Below are positions 1 through 7,092 of a DNA stretch of 64,000 bases, in pieces. How positions within the stretch are numbered: position 1 is the stretch's first letter; the number at the start of each line of letters is the position of its first letter. Both the position numbers and the translations under genes were made by a program. The notes beneath the pieces were generated by a model. That model was not told the origin of the DNA. It worked only from the letters and a program-made list of their open reading frames with translations, and searched no databases. This stretch comes from Cellulosimicrobium cellulans. GTDB taxonomy: Bacteria; Actinomycetota; Actinomycetes; Actinomycetales; Cellulomonadaceae. The DNA is taken from contig NZ_JAFGYF010000001.1 in assembly GCF_016921195.1 (NCBI RefSeq), positions 248,001 through 312,000 of the forward strand. Direction: 5' to 3'.

Positions 1-396
1 GCGGCGGGCAGCGTCGACGGGCCCGACGCCGTGCGCACGCTCCTCGCCGCAGGGGCGCAGGCGGTGGCCGTGGGGACGCTCCTGCTGCGGACCGACGAGG
101 CCGGGACGTCGCCCACCTACCGGCGCGCGCTCGCCGACCCCGCCTTCACCGAGACGGTCCTCACCCGTGCCTTCACCGGCCGGCCCGCCCGGGCGCTGCG
201 CAACGGCTTCGTCGAGCGTCATCAGCAGAGTGCGCCCACCGCGTACCCCGCGGTGCACCACCTGACCCGCGGGCTGCGGCAGGCCGCCGCGGCGGCGGGC
301 GACGCCGACCGCCTGCACCTGTGGGCCGGGACCGGCTACCGGAACGCGTCCGCCGGGCCCGCGGCCGACGTCGTGCGGGCGCTCGCGGGCGTCTGA
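1..396 (+). CDS. Nitronate monooxygenase, C-terminal part (cut by window start)
   Basis: The reading frame is open from the first base and ends with a stop at 394-396. About 131 residues are visible. The stretch AAGSVDGPDAVRTLLAAGAQAVAVGTLL is, in pieces, the phosphate-binding end of an FMN TIM barrel: Gly-rich strand, then GAxAVxxGT, as in 2-nitropropane dioxygenase / nitronate monooxygenase, followed by the family's C-terminal helical tail with ARALRNGFVE. These enzymes oxidise alkyl nitronates with FMN and O2. The catalytic His and the N-terminal half lie outside the window, so activity cannot be judged. It converges on the argP-like gene with only 22 bp between stops. Confidence 0.85.
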   Translation, partial: AAGSVDGPDAVRTLLAAGAQAVAVGTLLLRTDEAGTSPTYRRALADPAFTETVLTRAFTGRPARALRNGFVERHQQSAPTAYPAVHHLTRGLRQAAAAAGDADRLHLWAGTGYRNASAGPAADVVRALAGV

Positions 397-418
397 GGGA
401 GCGGGCCGCGGCCGGACG

Positions 419-1375
419 TCAGGGAGCGCCGAGCGCGGCACGAGCCGCGCGCGCGACGGCCGCCGCCACGCGGTCGAGCGACGTCGAGTGCAGCCGCCAC
501 TGCTGCCAGTGCTGCGGGACGTCCATCGCTCGGGCGTCGTCGAACCCGACCAGGCGCCCCGCGCGCTCGGCAGGGGCGCTCTGGAGGTCGGGGAGCATGC
601 CCCAGCCCATGCCGAGCTCGATCGCGCGGCGGAACTCGTTCGACGCCGGGACGTAGTGGCGGGGCGGGTCGATCACCGTCCCCGCCGTGCCCACCTCCTG
701 GGTGCGAAGCCGCAGGTAGCGCTCCTGGAGGTCGTCCTTGCGGTCGAACGCGAGGACGGGCGCGCGCGAGAGCGCGGCGGCGGTCGGGCCCTCCGGGAAC
801 CAGCGCGCGGCGAACGCGGGGCTCGCCATGGGCCGGTAGCGCATTTGGCCGAGCAGGGTCGAGCGGCAGCCGGGGACAGCCTCGGCGACCGAGGTCACCG
901 CAGCGACCGCCGTCCCGTCGCGCAGCAGGCCGATGGAGTGCTCCTCGTCCTCGCGCAGCACCTCGAGCCGCGCCCACCCCGACGCCTCGACCAGCGCGGG
1001 CAGCGCCCAGGTCGTCAGGGCGTCGCCGGAGACGACGAGGGTGACCTCGGGCAGCGGCGCGACGCCGCCGGCCTCGGTCGGGTCGAGTGCCGGCCGCTCC
1101 GCGGGCCGGATCCCCAGCTCCGCGAGCACGTCGGCCTGCTGGAGCTCGAGGTGGTGCGCGTGCCGGACGAGCACCTGGCCCGGCGGCGTCAGCTCGGCGG
1201 GCTTCCCGCGGCGTACGAGCACCTGGCCGACGGCCGACTCGAGCGCGCGGACGCGCTGGCTCACCGCCGACGGAGTGACCCCCAGCCGGTGGGCCGCCGC
1301 GTCGAACGTCCCGGCCGCGGCGATGGCGGCGAGCGTGCGGAGCTGGTCGGGCTGGAGGTCCACCATGAAGCGCAT
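419..1375 (-). CDS. argP: LysR-family regulator, ArgP/LysG type
   Basis: 318 aa. An N-terminal winged HTH (about residues 8-65, with AAAHRLGVTPSAVSQRVRAL) is followed by a LysR effector domain, the usual 300-320 aa layout. ArgP/LysG proteins activate an exporter gene when basic amino acids accumulate. The assignment rests on the sequence type and on the divergently adjacent LysE-family exporter 43 bp away, the classic lysG-lysE arrangement. The start ATG at 1373-1375 gives MRFMVDLQ; a second ATG three codons in (MVDLQPDQL) is equally possible. Lysine/arginine as effector is inferred from the pairing only. Confidence 0.85.
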   Translation of the reverse strand: MRFMVDLQPDQLRTLAAIAAAGTFDAAAHRLGVTPSAVSQRVRALESAVGQVLVRRGKPAELTPPGQVLVRHAHHLELQQADVLAELGIRPAERPALDPTEAGGVAPLPEVTLVVSGDALTTWALPALVEASGWARLEVLREDEEHSIGLLRDGTAVAAVTSVAEAVPGCRSTLLGQMRYRPMASPAFAARWFPEGPTAAALSRAPVLAFDRKDDLQERYLRLRTQEVGTAGTVIDPPRHYVPASNEFRRAIELGMGWGMLPDLQSAPAERAGRLVGFDDARAMDVPQHWQQWRLHSTSLDRVAAAVARAARAALGAP

Positions 1376-1384
1376 CTTAGGGAA

Positions 1385-1410
1385 CTGAAGAATCTATCGC
1401 TGTACTTCAG
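1385..1410. promoter_or_regulatory. Putative ArgP operator between argP and lysE
   Basis: The arms CTGAAG (1385-1390) and CTTCAG (1405-1410) form an inverted repeat with a 14-base AT-richer centre, in the 43-bp divergent gap. LysR regulators typically bind such interrupted dyads between divergent genes. The repeat ends only 8 bp before the exporter GTG, which suggests a leaderless or very short lysE leader. Binding is inferred. Confidence 0.5.
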
Positions 1411-1418
1411 ACCGTCCG

Positions 1419-2090
1419 GTGCCTACCGTCGAGGACGTGCTCGCCGCCCTCTCGCCCCTGGCCGCCGGTCTCGCCGCCGGGCTGTCCCTCATCGTCGCGA
1501 TCGGGGCGCAGAACGCGTTCGTGCTGCGCCAGGGCCTGCGCCGCGAGCACGTCCTGCCCGTGGTCCTGGTCTGTGCGCTCTCGGACCTGGTGCTCATCGC
1601 CGCCGGGACGGCGGGGCTCGGCGCGCTCGTGACGGGCGCACCCGTGCTGCTCACCGTGGTGCGCTGGGGCGGCGCCGCGTTCCTCCTCACGCTCGCGGCG
1701 CTCGCCGCCCGGCGCGCCCTGCGGCCCGGCGGGCTCGACCCGGCCTCGGGCGCGGGCGCGACGAGTGCGCGCTCGGCCGTCGGGACGTCGCTCGCCCTCA
1801 CGTGGCTCAACCCGCACGTCTACCTCGACACCGTGCTGCTCCTCGGGTCGCTCGCGGCGGGCTACGCCGCCGCGCACGCAGGGGGCGCCGGTGCCGCGGA
1901 CCCCGACGCCGCGCGGTGGCTCTTCGGGGCGGGCGCGATGGTCGGGAGCGTCCTGTGGTTCACCGCGCTCGGCTTCGGGGCACGCCTGCTCGCGCCCGTG
2001 TTCGCGCGTCCCGGCGCGTGGCGCGTGCTCGACGCGGCGATCGCCGTCGTCATGGCGACGATCGGGGTGTCGCTCCTGCTCGGCGGCTGA
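1419..2090 (+). CDS. lysE: LysE/ArgO-family amino-acid exporter
   Basis: 223 aa integral membrane protein with about six hydrophobic segments. The family hallmark GLSLIVAIGAQNAFVLRQGL appears near residues 20-40 and LTWLNPHVYLDTVLLLGS near residues 125-145, both typical of LysE/ArgO exporters of lysine/arginine. The GTG at 1419 has no Shine-Dalgarno sequence before it and lies just after the putative ArgP operator. It is divergent from argP, so induction by intracellular basic amino acids is likely (inference from the pair). Confidence 0.9.
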   Translation: MPTVEDVLAALSPLAAGLAAGLSLIVAIGAQNAFVLRQGLRREHVLPVVLVCALSDLVLIAAGTAGLGALVTGAPVLLTVVRWGGAAFLLTLAALAARRALRPGGLDPASGAGATSARSAVGTSLALTWLNPHVYLDTVLLLGSLAAGYAAAHAGGAGAADPDAARWLFGAGAMVGSVLWFTALGFGARLLAPVFARPGAWRVLDAAIAVVMATIGVSLLLGG

Positions 2091-2103
2091 CGCGGCGCCG
2101 GCC

Positions 2104-2484
2104 TCAGGACGTCGCCCAGACCCCCAGCTCGTTGCCGCTCGGGTCGAGGAAGTGGAACCGCCGACCGCCGGGGAACTCGTACGGACCCTCCACCACCTGG
2201 CCGCCCGCGCCCTGCACGGCGGCGAGCGTCGCGTCGAGGTCCGCGGAGAACAGCAGGACGAACGGACCGCCTCGCGACACGTCGGCCGCCTCGGCCAGGC
2301 GCAGCCCGCCCGCCTCGTCCTCGCCCGACTCCGCGGCCGTGCGGATGCCCGCGTACCCGGGGCCGTAGGGGACGAACTCCCAGCCGAAGGCCGTGCCGTA
2401 GAACGCCTGCGCCGCCGCGAGGTCGGTCACGGGGAGCTCGACGTAGTCGATCGAGTGGTGGATGCCGTGCACGTGCGTGCTCAT
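2104..2484 (-). CDS. VOC (glyoxalase/bleomycin-resistance fold) protein
   Basis: 126 aa from the ATG at 2482-2484 (MSTHVHGIHHSIDYVELPV). It contains one vicinal-oxygen-chelate unit pair: VTDLAAAQAFYGTAFGWEF at the front and GPYEFPGGRRFHFLDPSGNELGVW at the end, the typical betaalphabetabetabeta signature with a metal-ligand-like Glu in NELGVW. Such short VOC proteins act as lyases, dioxygenases or binding proteins; the substrate cannot be read from the sequence. It converges on lysE with 13 bp between stops. Upstream starts would add an Arg/Asp-rich tail that looks non-native. Confidence 0.8.
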   Translation of the reverse strand: MSTHVHGIHHSIDYVELPVTDLAAAQAFYGTAFGWEFVPYGPGYAGIRTAAESGEDEAGGLRLAEAADVSRGGPFVLLFSADLDATLAAVQGAGGQVVEGPYEFPGGRRFHFLDPSGNELGVWATS

Positions 2485-2592
2485 GCGGTCATCGTCGCGC
2501 GGGCCACCCACGCGCGCGCCCCCGCAGCGCGCTCGTCGTCGCGTGGTGACACGACGCTGAGCCCCACGGGTCCGACGACGGGCCGCGGGGGT

Positions 2593-2913
2593 TCAGGCGA
2601 CCCCTACCTCGACCCGAGGGCGAGGGGTCAGCGAGACCAGGCACTGCACGACGCGGTGGACGTCGTGGCGCTCCGCCCCGGTCACGAACGCCACCGTCGT
2701 CGGAGCAGGAGGGAGCGGCAAGGGCGTGATCGCGTACTCGACGACTGGATCCGCCACGCACGGACCGATGTCCGCGCGCGTCGGCTGCACGGAGAGAAAC
2801 CAGGGGCCGGAGGCCGGGACGTACGGTGCGGCGGCGGGGGAGTGCATGGCCACGAGTGCGAGCGGGAGGGCGGCCGCCGCGACGGCGATCGCGACCCACG
2901 TGCGTCGTCGCAT
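2593..2913 (-). CDS. Small secreted/membrane-anchored hypothetical protein
   Basis: 106 aa. The N-terminus MRRRTWVAIAVAAAALPLALVAM is an uncleaved anchor or signal peptide. The exported part has two Cys (GPCVADP and VVQCLVSL) that could form a disulfide. The ATG at 2911-2913 is preceded by AGGAGAAC at a 5-base spacing, which makes it a convincing translated gene. No family is recognised. It is transcribed toward the VOC gene with about 108 bp between them; function unknown. Confidence 0.65.
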   Translation of the reverse strand: MRRRTWVAIAVAAAALPLALVAMHSPAAAPYVPASGPWFLSVQPTRADIGPCVADPVVEYAITPLPLPPAPTTVAFVTGAERHDVHRVVQCLVSLTPRPRVEVGVA

Positions 2914-2935
2914 CGGTTCTCCTGTCTCGAGGAGC

Positions 2936-2965
2936 GGCGCCCCACCCTCTCCGGCGGTGGGCGCC
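2936..2965 (-). terminator. Stem-loop downstream of the CxxC protein gene
   Basis: GGCGCCCCACC (2936-2946) pairs with GGTGGGCGCC (2956-2965) with one bulged base and a 9-nt loop. It lies 33 bp after the stop of the 2998-3297 gene and before the next minus-strand gene. There is no U-tract, as is common in actinobacteria; termination is inferred. Confidence 0.45.
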
Positions 2966-2997
2966 TCTCGCGCGGCCCTGCGTCCGGCGACCCGCCG

Positions 2998-3297
2998 TCA
3001 CGGCCGCGGGTCGACCCGGCGCCACGGCTTGTCGTCGCGCCGTGCGCCGGTGCCGGCGGCGCACCGGCGGCACACTGACGTGACGGCGTCGGCGTCGCGC
3101 CCGGTCGTGGGCTGGACGTCCGCCCACGTCACGTGGGGGAACCGGACGAGGCCCTGGCGGCTGAGCTGCAGGCGGCACACCGTCGCGTTCGTGCCGCGCT
3201 CCCACGCGTGGACCTCCCCGGCCGGCATGCGCACGCCGTCCGGGTCGACCCACGTCCCGGTCGCCGCGACCGCCGCCCCTGACACGCGTCTGGGCAT
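2998..3297 (-). CDS. Small CxxC (zinc-knuckle-like) hypothetical protein
   Basis: 99 aa. The ATG at 3295-3297 is chosen because GGGAGGTGAG lies 6-7 bases upstream; a longer form starting at 3315 would place that Shine-Dalgarno sequence inside the gene. The protein has a GEVHAWERGTNATVCRLQLS segment, then RFPHVTWADV, then SVCRRCAAG. The pattern of one Cys, a conserved aromatic stretch, then CxxC resembles a common but uncharacterised actinobacterial family of short metal-knuckle proteins (from memory of the family's look). No enzymatic role can be assigned. Confidence 0.65.
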   Translation of the reverse strand: MPRRVSGAAVAATGTWVDPDGVRMPAGEVHAWERGTNATVCRLQLSRQGLVRFPHVTWADVQPTTGRDADAVTSVCRRCAAGTGARRDDKPWRRVDPRP

Positions 3298-3387
3298 CGC
3301 ACTCACCTCCCGCACCCATCCTGCGTCGGGCCGGGGGCCGTCGCAGCCCTGGCTCGGGAGGCCAGCGCGGCCCGGGGAGCGGTCCGG

Positions 3388-4257
3388 TCAGGTGAGGTGG
3401 TCGAAGTCGCCGCGGACCCAGGCGGCGTGCCGCTGCGCGGAGCGGAGCACGACCTCCCGCGCGTCGGCGGGGATCACGCCCTCGAAGTTGTTGTACAGCC
3501 GCTCGAACGGGCGGCGCGCGACGTGCTCGGCGACGCGCAGCACGACGGCGGCGGACAGCGGGATGCGGTTGGGGTAGGACCGCATGAAGCTCACGGACGT
3601 GCGGTCGGGGTTGGCGAAGATCGTGTCTCCGGACAGGAGCACGCCCCGGCCCTCGGCGCCGGCCGCCCAGTGCACGACGGCGCTGCCGGGGAAGTGCCCG
3701 CCCGGCTGCGACAGGACGACGCCGGGCAGCACCTCGCGCTCGCCGGTCCACGTCTCGATCACCGGGTCGGGGCGCGCGACCCAGTGCGCGTCCGCCTCCG
3801 CGACGAGCACGGGCACGCCCCCGAGGGCGCGGCTCCACGCGACCTGGACGCCGAACATGTGGGGGTGGCTCGCCGCGATCGCGACGACCGGGCCGAGCGC
3901 GCGCACCCGCTCGACGGCGTCGTCGTCCACGTAGCCGGGCGGGTCCCAGATCAGGTTGCCCGCCGGGGTGCGCAGGATCTTGGCCTGCTGCCCGATCCCG
4001 ACGCTCGGCTCGCTCGACAGGCCGAACAGGTCCGGCTCGAGCTCCTCCAGCACGAGGCGCTCGCCGGCCGCGGCCAGCTCCGCGAGCGTGGTCCACGCCT
4101 GCCCGCTCGCGGGGACCCACTGACGCTCGTCGGCGCAGATCGCGCACACGTCGGGGCGCTGGGCGTGCTCGACCGCGCACGTCCGGCAGATCCACCACTC
4201 CTCGGGGGAGACAGAGGCGTCGGGGGCGAGGGGCTCGGGGGACGGCGTCGTCGTCAT
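3388..4257 (-). CDS. MBL-fold hydrolase with N-terminal CxxC zinc ribbon
   Basis: 289 aa from the ATG at 4255-4257. Residues about 20-45 carry two CxxC pairs (ICRTC and CAIC), a rubredoxin-like ribbon. A metallo-beta-lactamase fold follows: LIWDPPGYVDD, ASHPHMFG, GGHFPGSAVVHW and SGDTIFANPD. The first metal motif is degenerate: SHPHMFG replaces the canonical HxHxDH, so the Asp-His half is missing while the later His and Asp are kept. The family is common in actinobacteria and uncharacterised; hydrolase activity is assumed, not shown. Divergent from the VanZ-like gene at 4327. Confidence 0.75.
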   Translation of the reverse strand: MTTTPSPEPLAPDASVSPEEWWICRTCAVEHAQRPDVCAICADERQWVPASGQAWTTLAELAAAGERLVLEELEPDLFGLSSEPSVGIGQQAKILRTPAGNLIWDPPGYVDDDAVERVRALGPVVAIAASHPHMFGVQVAWSRALGGVPVLVAEADAHWVARPDPVIETWTGEREVLPGVVLSQPGGHFPGSAVVHWAAGAEGRGVLLSGDTIFANPDRTSVSFMRSYPNRIPLSAAVVLRVAEHVARRPFERLYNNFEGVIPADAREVVLRSAQRHAAWVRGDFDHLT

Positions 4258-4326
4258 GGGCACAGGTCTACCGTGACCTGCCGACACGCGGTAGCCGCAC
4301 CCGTCGACCTGCGAGACTGGCGCCCC

Positions 4327-4845
4327 ATGATCTCCACGGTCCTCGTCGCGCATCCCTGGCTGTCGCCGCTCGCCCTCCTCGTCCTCGCCGTCGCCGGACC
4401 GCTCGTGGGCACCTGGCTGGCAGGCCGCCGACCGCTCGCGTGGGTGCTGTTCGGTGCCTCCCTGCTCCCCGTGCTGCTGCTGACCCTCGTGCCGGTCGAC
4501 CGCGAGCTCTTCGCCGTCTGCACCGTGAGCTGGTCCCTCCCGACGCCGGGGCGCGTCGAGCTGCTGGCGAACGTCGTGCTGTTCGTGCCGCCGGCGCTGC
4601 TCGCCGCGGTCGCGCTGGGCAGGCCGCTCGTCGCGCTCCTCGGCGGCGTCGCCGTCTCCGCGCTCGTCGAGGTCGTCCAGGCGCTGGTCCCGGCGCTCGG
4701 GCGGTCGTGCGACACGAACGACTGGCTCTCCAACTCGATCGGCGCGCTGCTCGGCGCGGGCCTCGCGGTGGTGGCGCTCCGGGTCGCGGACCGCCGGGAC
4801 CGCGCGACGAACCCGGGCCCGGTCCCCACCGCGCGTCGGTCCTGA
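4327..4845 (+). CDS. VanZ-like membrane protein
   Basis: 172 aa with four to five transmembrane segments. The VanZ-type pattern is visible: LTLVPVDRE after helix 2, ELLANVVLFVPPALL for helix 3, SALVEVVQALVPALGRSCDTNDWLSN and then the last helix. The family's conserved acidic Glu and the D-x-x-D/N segment are present. VanZ proteins are linked to teicoplanin resistance, but most homologues have no known role. The ATG at 4327 starts exactly at the first hydrophobic segment; no strong Shine-Dalgarno is seen. Resistance should not be inferred from this gene alone. Confidence 0.75.
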   Translation: MISTVLVAHPWLSPLALLVLAVAGPLVGTWLAGRRPLAWVLFGASLLPVLLLTLVPVDRELFAVCTVSWSLPTPGRVELLANVVLFVPPALLAAVALGRPLVALLGGVAVSALVEVVQALVPALGRSCDTNDWLSNSIGALLGAGLAVVALRVADRRDRATNPGPVPTARRS

Positions 4846-4889
4846 GGAGCGCGCCCGGGCCCGGCGACGAGCCGGGGCCGACACGACCG

Positions 4890-4928
4890 TGGGAACGCTT
4901 CCACGAACGGCCCTCGGCGGGTTAGCGT
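4890..4928 (+). promoter_or_regulatory. LacI-type operator overlapping promoter of the 4982 regulator
   Basis: TGGGAACGCTTCCA at 4890-4903 is a near-perfect dyad around a central CG, close to the CebR-type TGGGAGCGCTCCCA operators of actinobacterial LacI proteins. A -10 box TAGCGT at 4923-4928 lies 18 bp after TTCCAC (4899-4904), so the operator overlaps the -35 region. This predicts autorepression of the LacI gene that follows. Confidence 0.6.
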
Positions 4929-4981
4929 GGTGCTCCGGGCGCCGCCCGTCACCGCCGACAGGACCTGCCCAGGAGATCCCC

Positions 4982-5956
4982 ATGCCGCCCACCACGCTCG
5001 ACGACGTCGCCGCGGCGGCCCGCGTCTCGCGGTCGACCGCCTCGCGCGTCGTGCGGGGCACGGGTCCCGTGTCCGACGCGGCCCGTCGCGCGGTCCTCGC
5101 CGCCGTCGAGGAGCTCGGGTACGTGCCGCACCCGGGTGCGCGGTCGCTCGCGAGCGGGCGGGGCGAGCGCGTCGTGGTCGCGGTCGGGTCGCCGTCCGCG
5201 GACCTGCTGGGCGACCCCTACGTCGCGCGCGTCGTCGCGGCGGCCAGCCGCGCGGCGGACACCCAGGGCGTCGGCGTGGCGCTGCGCTGGCTCGGGCGAG
5301 ACCCGCGCGACGAGCTGGCCCGGCTCGCGCGCGACCCGGGCGTGGGCGGCGTGCTCCTCGTCGACTACTCGGCCGAGGTGCTCGCGAGCGTGCCGCGCAT
5401 GCTGCTCTCCCGCGTGGCGGCGATCGGTCCCGCCGACGACCGCGTCCCCTCGTACGACGTCGACGCCGCCGCGGGCATCACCGCGCTCGTCGAGCACGTG
5501 CTCGCCGATGGGCGGCGCGACGTCGTCATGCTCACGGGGCCCGACTGGCTCCCCGGCGCGCGGCGGGCCGTCGAGGCCTACGACGCCGTGGTGCGCGCCG
5601 CCGGCGTCCCGCACCGCGTCGTGGCCGCCGACCTCACGTCCCCCGCGGGCGCGGAGGCGGCCCGCGAGGCGCGCCGGCGCTGGCCCGGCGTGGACGCCCT
5701 CGTCGCGATGAGCGACACGCTCGCCGTCGGGGCGATGCGGGCCCTCGCGGAGGACGGCGTCCGCGTGCCCGACGACGTCGCCGTCACCGGGTTCGACGAC
5801 CAGCCCTTCGCGGAGCAGGCCGGTCCGGGCCTGACGACCGCGACCCACCCCGTCGAGCGGATCGCGGCCGCGGCCACGGCCGCCCTCCTGGACCGCCGTC
5901 GGCGCGACGACCAGCGCACGTTCCCCTCGGTCGTCGTCCGCCGCACGAGCGCCTGA
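4982..5956 (+). CDS. LacI-family transcriptional regulator
   Basis: 324 aa. The N-terminal HTH (TTLDDVAAAARVSRSTASRVV, residues 4-24) and hinge-helix region (PHPGARSLASGR) are followed by a periplasmic-binding-protein-like sugar domain ending in DDVAVTGFDDQPFAEQAGPGLTT. AGGAG at 4971-4975 lies 6 bases before the ATG. A LacI-type operator sits on its own promoter, so it is probably autoregulated. No sugar transporter or glycosidase is next to it; the following gene is a glutaminase with 98 bp between. Its physiological target is therefore unknown and may lie elsewhere. Confidence 0.9.
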   Translation: MPPTTLDDVAAAARVSRSTASRVVRGTGPVSDAARRAVLAAVEELGYVPHPGARSLASGRGERVVVAVGSPSADLLGDPYVARVVAAASRAADTQGVGVALRWLGRDPRDELARLARDPGVGGVLLVDYSAEVLASVPRMLLSRVAAIGPADDRVPSYDVDAAAGITALVEHVLADGRRDVVMLTGPDWLPGARRAVEAYDAVVRAAGVPHRVVAADLTSPAGAEAAREARRRWPGVDALVAMSDTLAVGAMRALAEDGVRVPDDVAVTGFDDQPFAEQAGPGLTTATHPVERIAAAATAALLDRRRRDDQRTFPSVVVRRTSA

Positions 5957-6054
5957 GCGCCGAGGGCGAGAGCGTGGGGCTTCCGCCTGCGCTCCGGGGC
6001 CGGGCGTGGAAGCATCGCGCTGGGCCGGACGTGCGAGCGAGGGCGGGGGCAGGC

Positions 6055-7092
6055 ATGGAGCTGGGTGTCGGCCGCGTCGAGCAGGAGGTCGCGACGGGGT
6101 CGCTCCCGGGCTGGGGCCGCGTCGAGGAGCGCGTCCGTGCGGCGCACGAGCGCTACCGCGGGAACGACGACGGCGCGGTCGCCGACTACATCCCCGTCCT
6201 CGCGGAGGCCGACCGGTCGCTGTTCGGCGTGTGCGTCGCCGAGTCGGGCGGTGCGGTCCACGCCGTGGGCGACGCCGACGTCGAGTTCTCCGTCCAGTCG
6301 ATCTCCAAGGCGTTCGTCTACGCGCTCGTGTGCGAGGCCTACGGGCACGAGGGTGTGCTCGAACGGGTCGGGGTGGACAACACGGGCCTCGCCTTCAACT
6401 CCGTCATGGCGGTCGAGCTCCACGACGGCCACCCGCGCAACCCCATGGTCAACGCGGGCGCGCTCGCGACGACGGCCCTCATGCCGGGCGCGTCGTTCGC
6501 CGAGCAGTGGGAGAACGTGAGGACCGGGCTGTCCCGGTTCGCCGGTCGGTCGCTCGAGCTCGACGGCGAGGTGTACCGCTCGGAGTCCGCGACGAACATG
6601 CGCAACAAGGCGATCGCGCGGCTCCTGGAGAGCTACGGACGCATCGAGGTCGACCCGCTCGAGGTCGTCGACGTCTACACCAGGCAGTGCGCGCTGCGCG
6701 TGAGCGCGCGCGACCTCGCGGTCATGGGGGCGACGCTCGCGGACGGCGGCGTCAACCCGGTCACGGGCGAGCGCGTGGTCTCGGCGCAGGTGTGCCGCGA
6801 CACGCTCGCGGTGCTCGCCGCGACCGGGATGTACGAGCGCTCGGGGGAGTGGCTGTTCGAGATCGGCCTCCCCGCCAAGTCCGGCGTGGCGGGAGGGATC
6901 GTCGCCGTCGCGCCCGGCAAGGGGGCGATCGGCACGTACTCCCCGCCCCTGGACCCGGCCGGGAACAGCGTGCGCGGGCAGCGTGCGACCGCCTACCTCT
7001 CGCGCACGCTCGGCCTCAACCTGTTCGCGTCGTCCCCCCAGGTCCCCGTGACGCCCACCCGCCCGACCGAGAGAAGGGACCCGGCATCGTGA
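6055..7092 (+). CDS. glsA: Glutaminase
   Basis: 345 aa, a serine-dependent beta-lactamase-fold glutaminase (L-glutamine to glutamate plus ammonia). The catalytic SxxK is in VQSISKAFVYAL (Ser82 and Lys85). Further family motifs are NTGLAFNSV, NPMVNAGAL, RNKAIARLL, YTRQCAL and GLPAKSGVAGGI, in the usual order over the usual 300-345 aa. The start at 6055 (MELGVG) is preceded by GGGGGCAGGC. Its stop overlaps the start of the MFS gene (GTGA, 7089-7092), so the two are translationally coupled. Confidence 0.93.
   Translation: MELGVGRVEQEVATGSLPGWGRVEERVRAAHERYRGNDDGAVADYIPVLAEADRSLFGVCVAESGGAVHAVGDADVEFSVQSISKAFVYALVCEAYGHEGVLERVGVDNTGLAFNSVMAVELHDGHPRNPMVNAGALATTALMPGASFAEQWENVRTGLSRFAGRSLELDGEVYRSESATNMRNKAIARLLESYGRIEVDPLEVVDVYTRQCALRVSARDLAVMGATLADGGVNPVTGERVVSAQVCRDTLAVLAATGMYERSGEWLFEIGLPAKSGVAGGIVAVAPGKGAIGTYSPPLDPAGNSVRGQRATAYLSRTLGLNLFASSPQVPVTPTRPTERRDPAS

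Noticed and set aside
4327-4845. Glycopeptide resistance determinant
   Set aside because: A lone VanZ-like membrane protein without vanHAX is not evidence of resistance.
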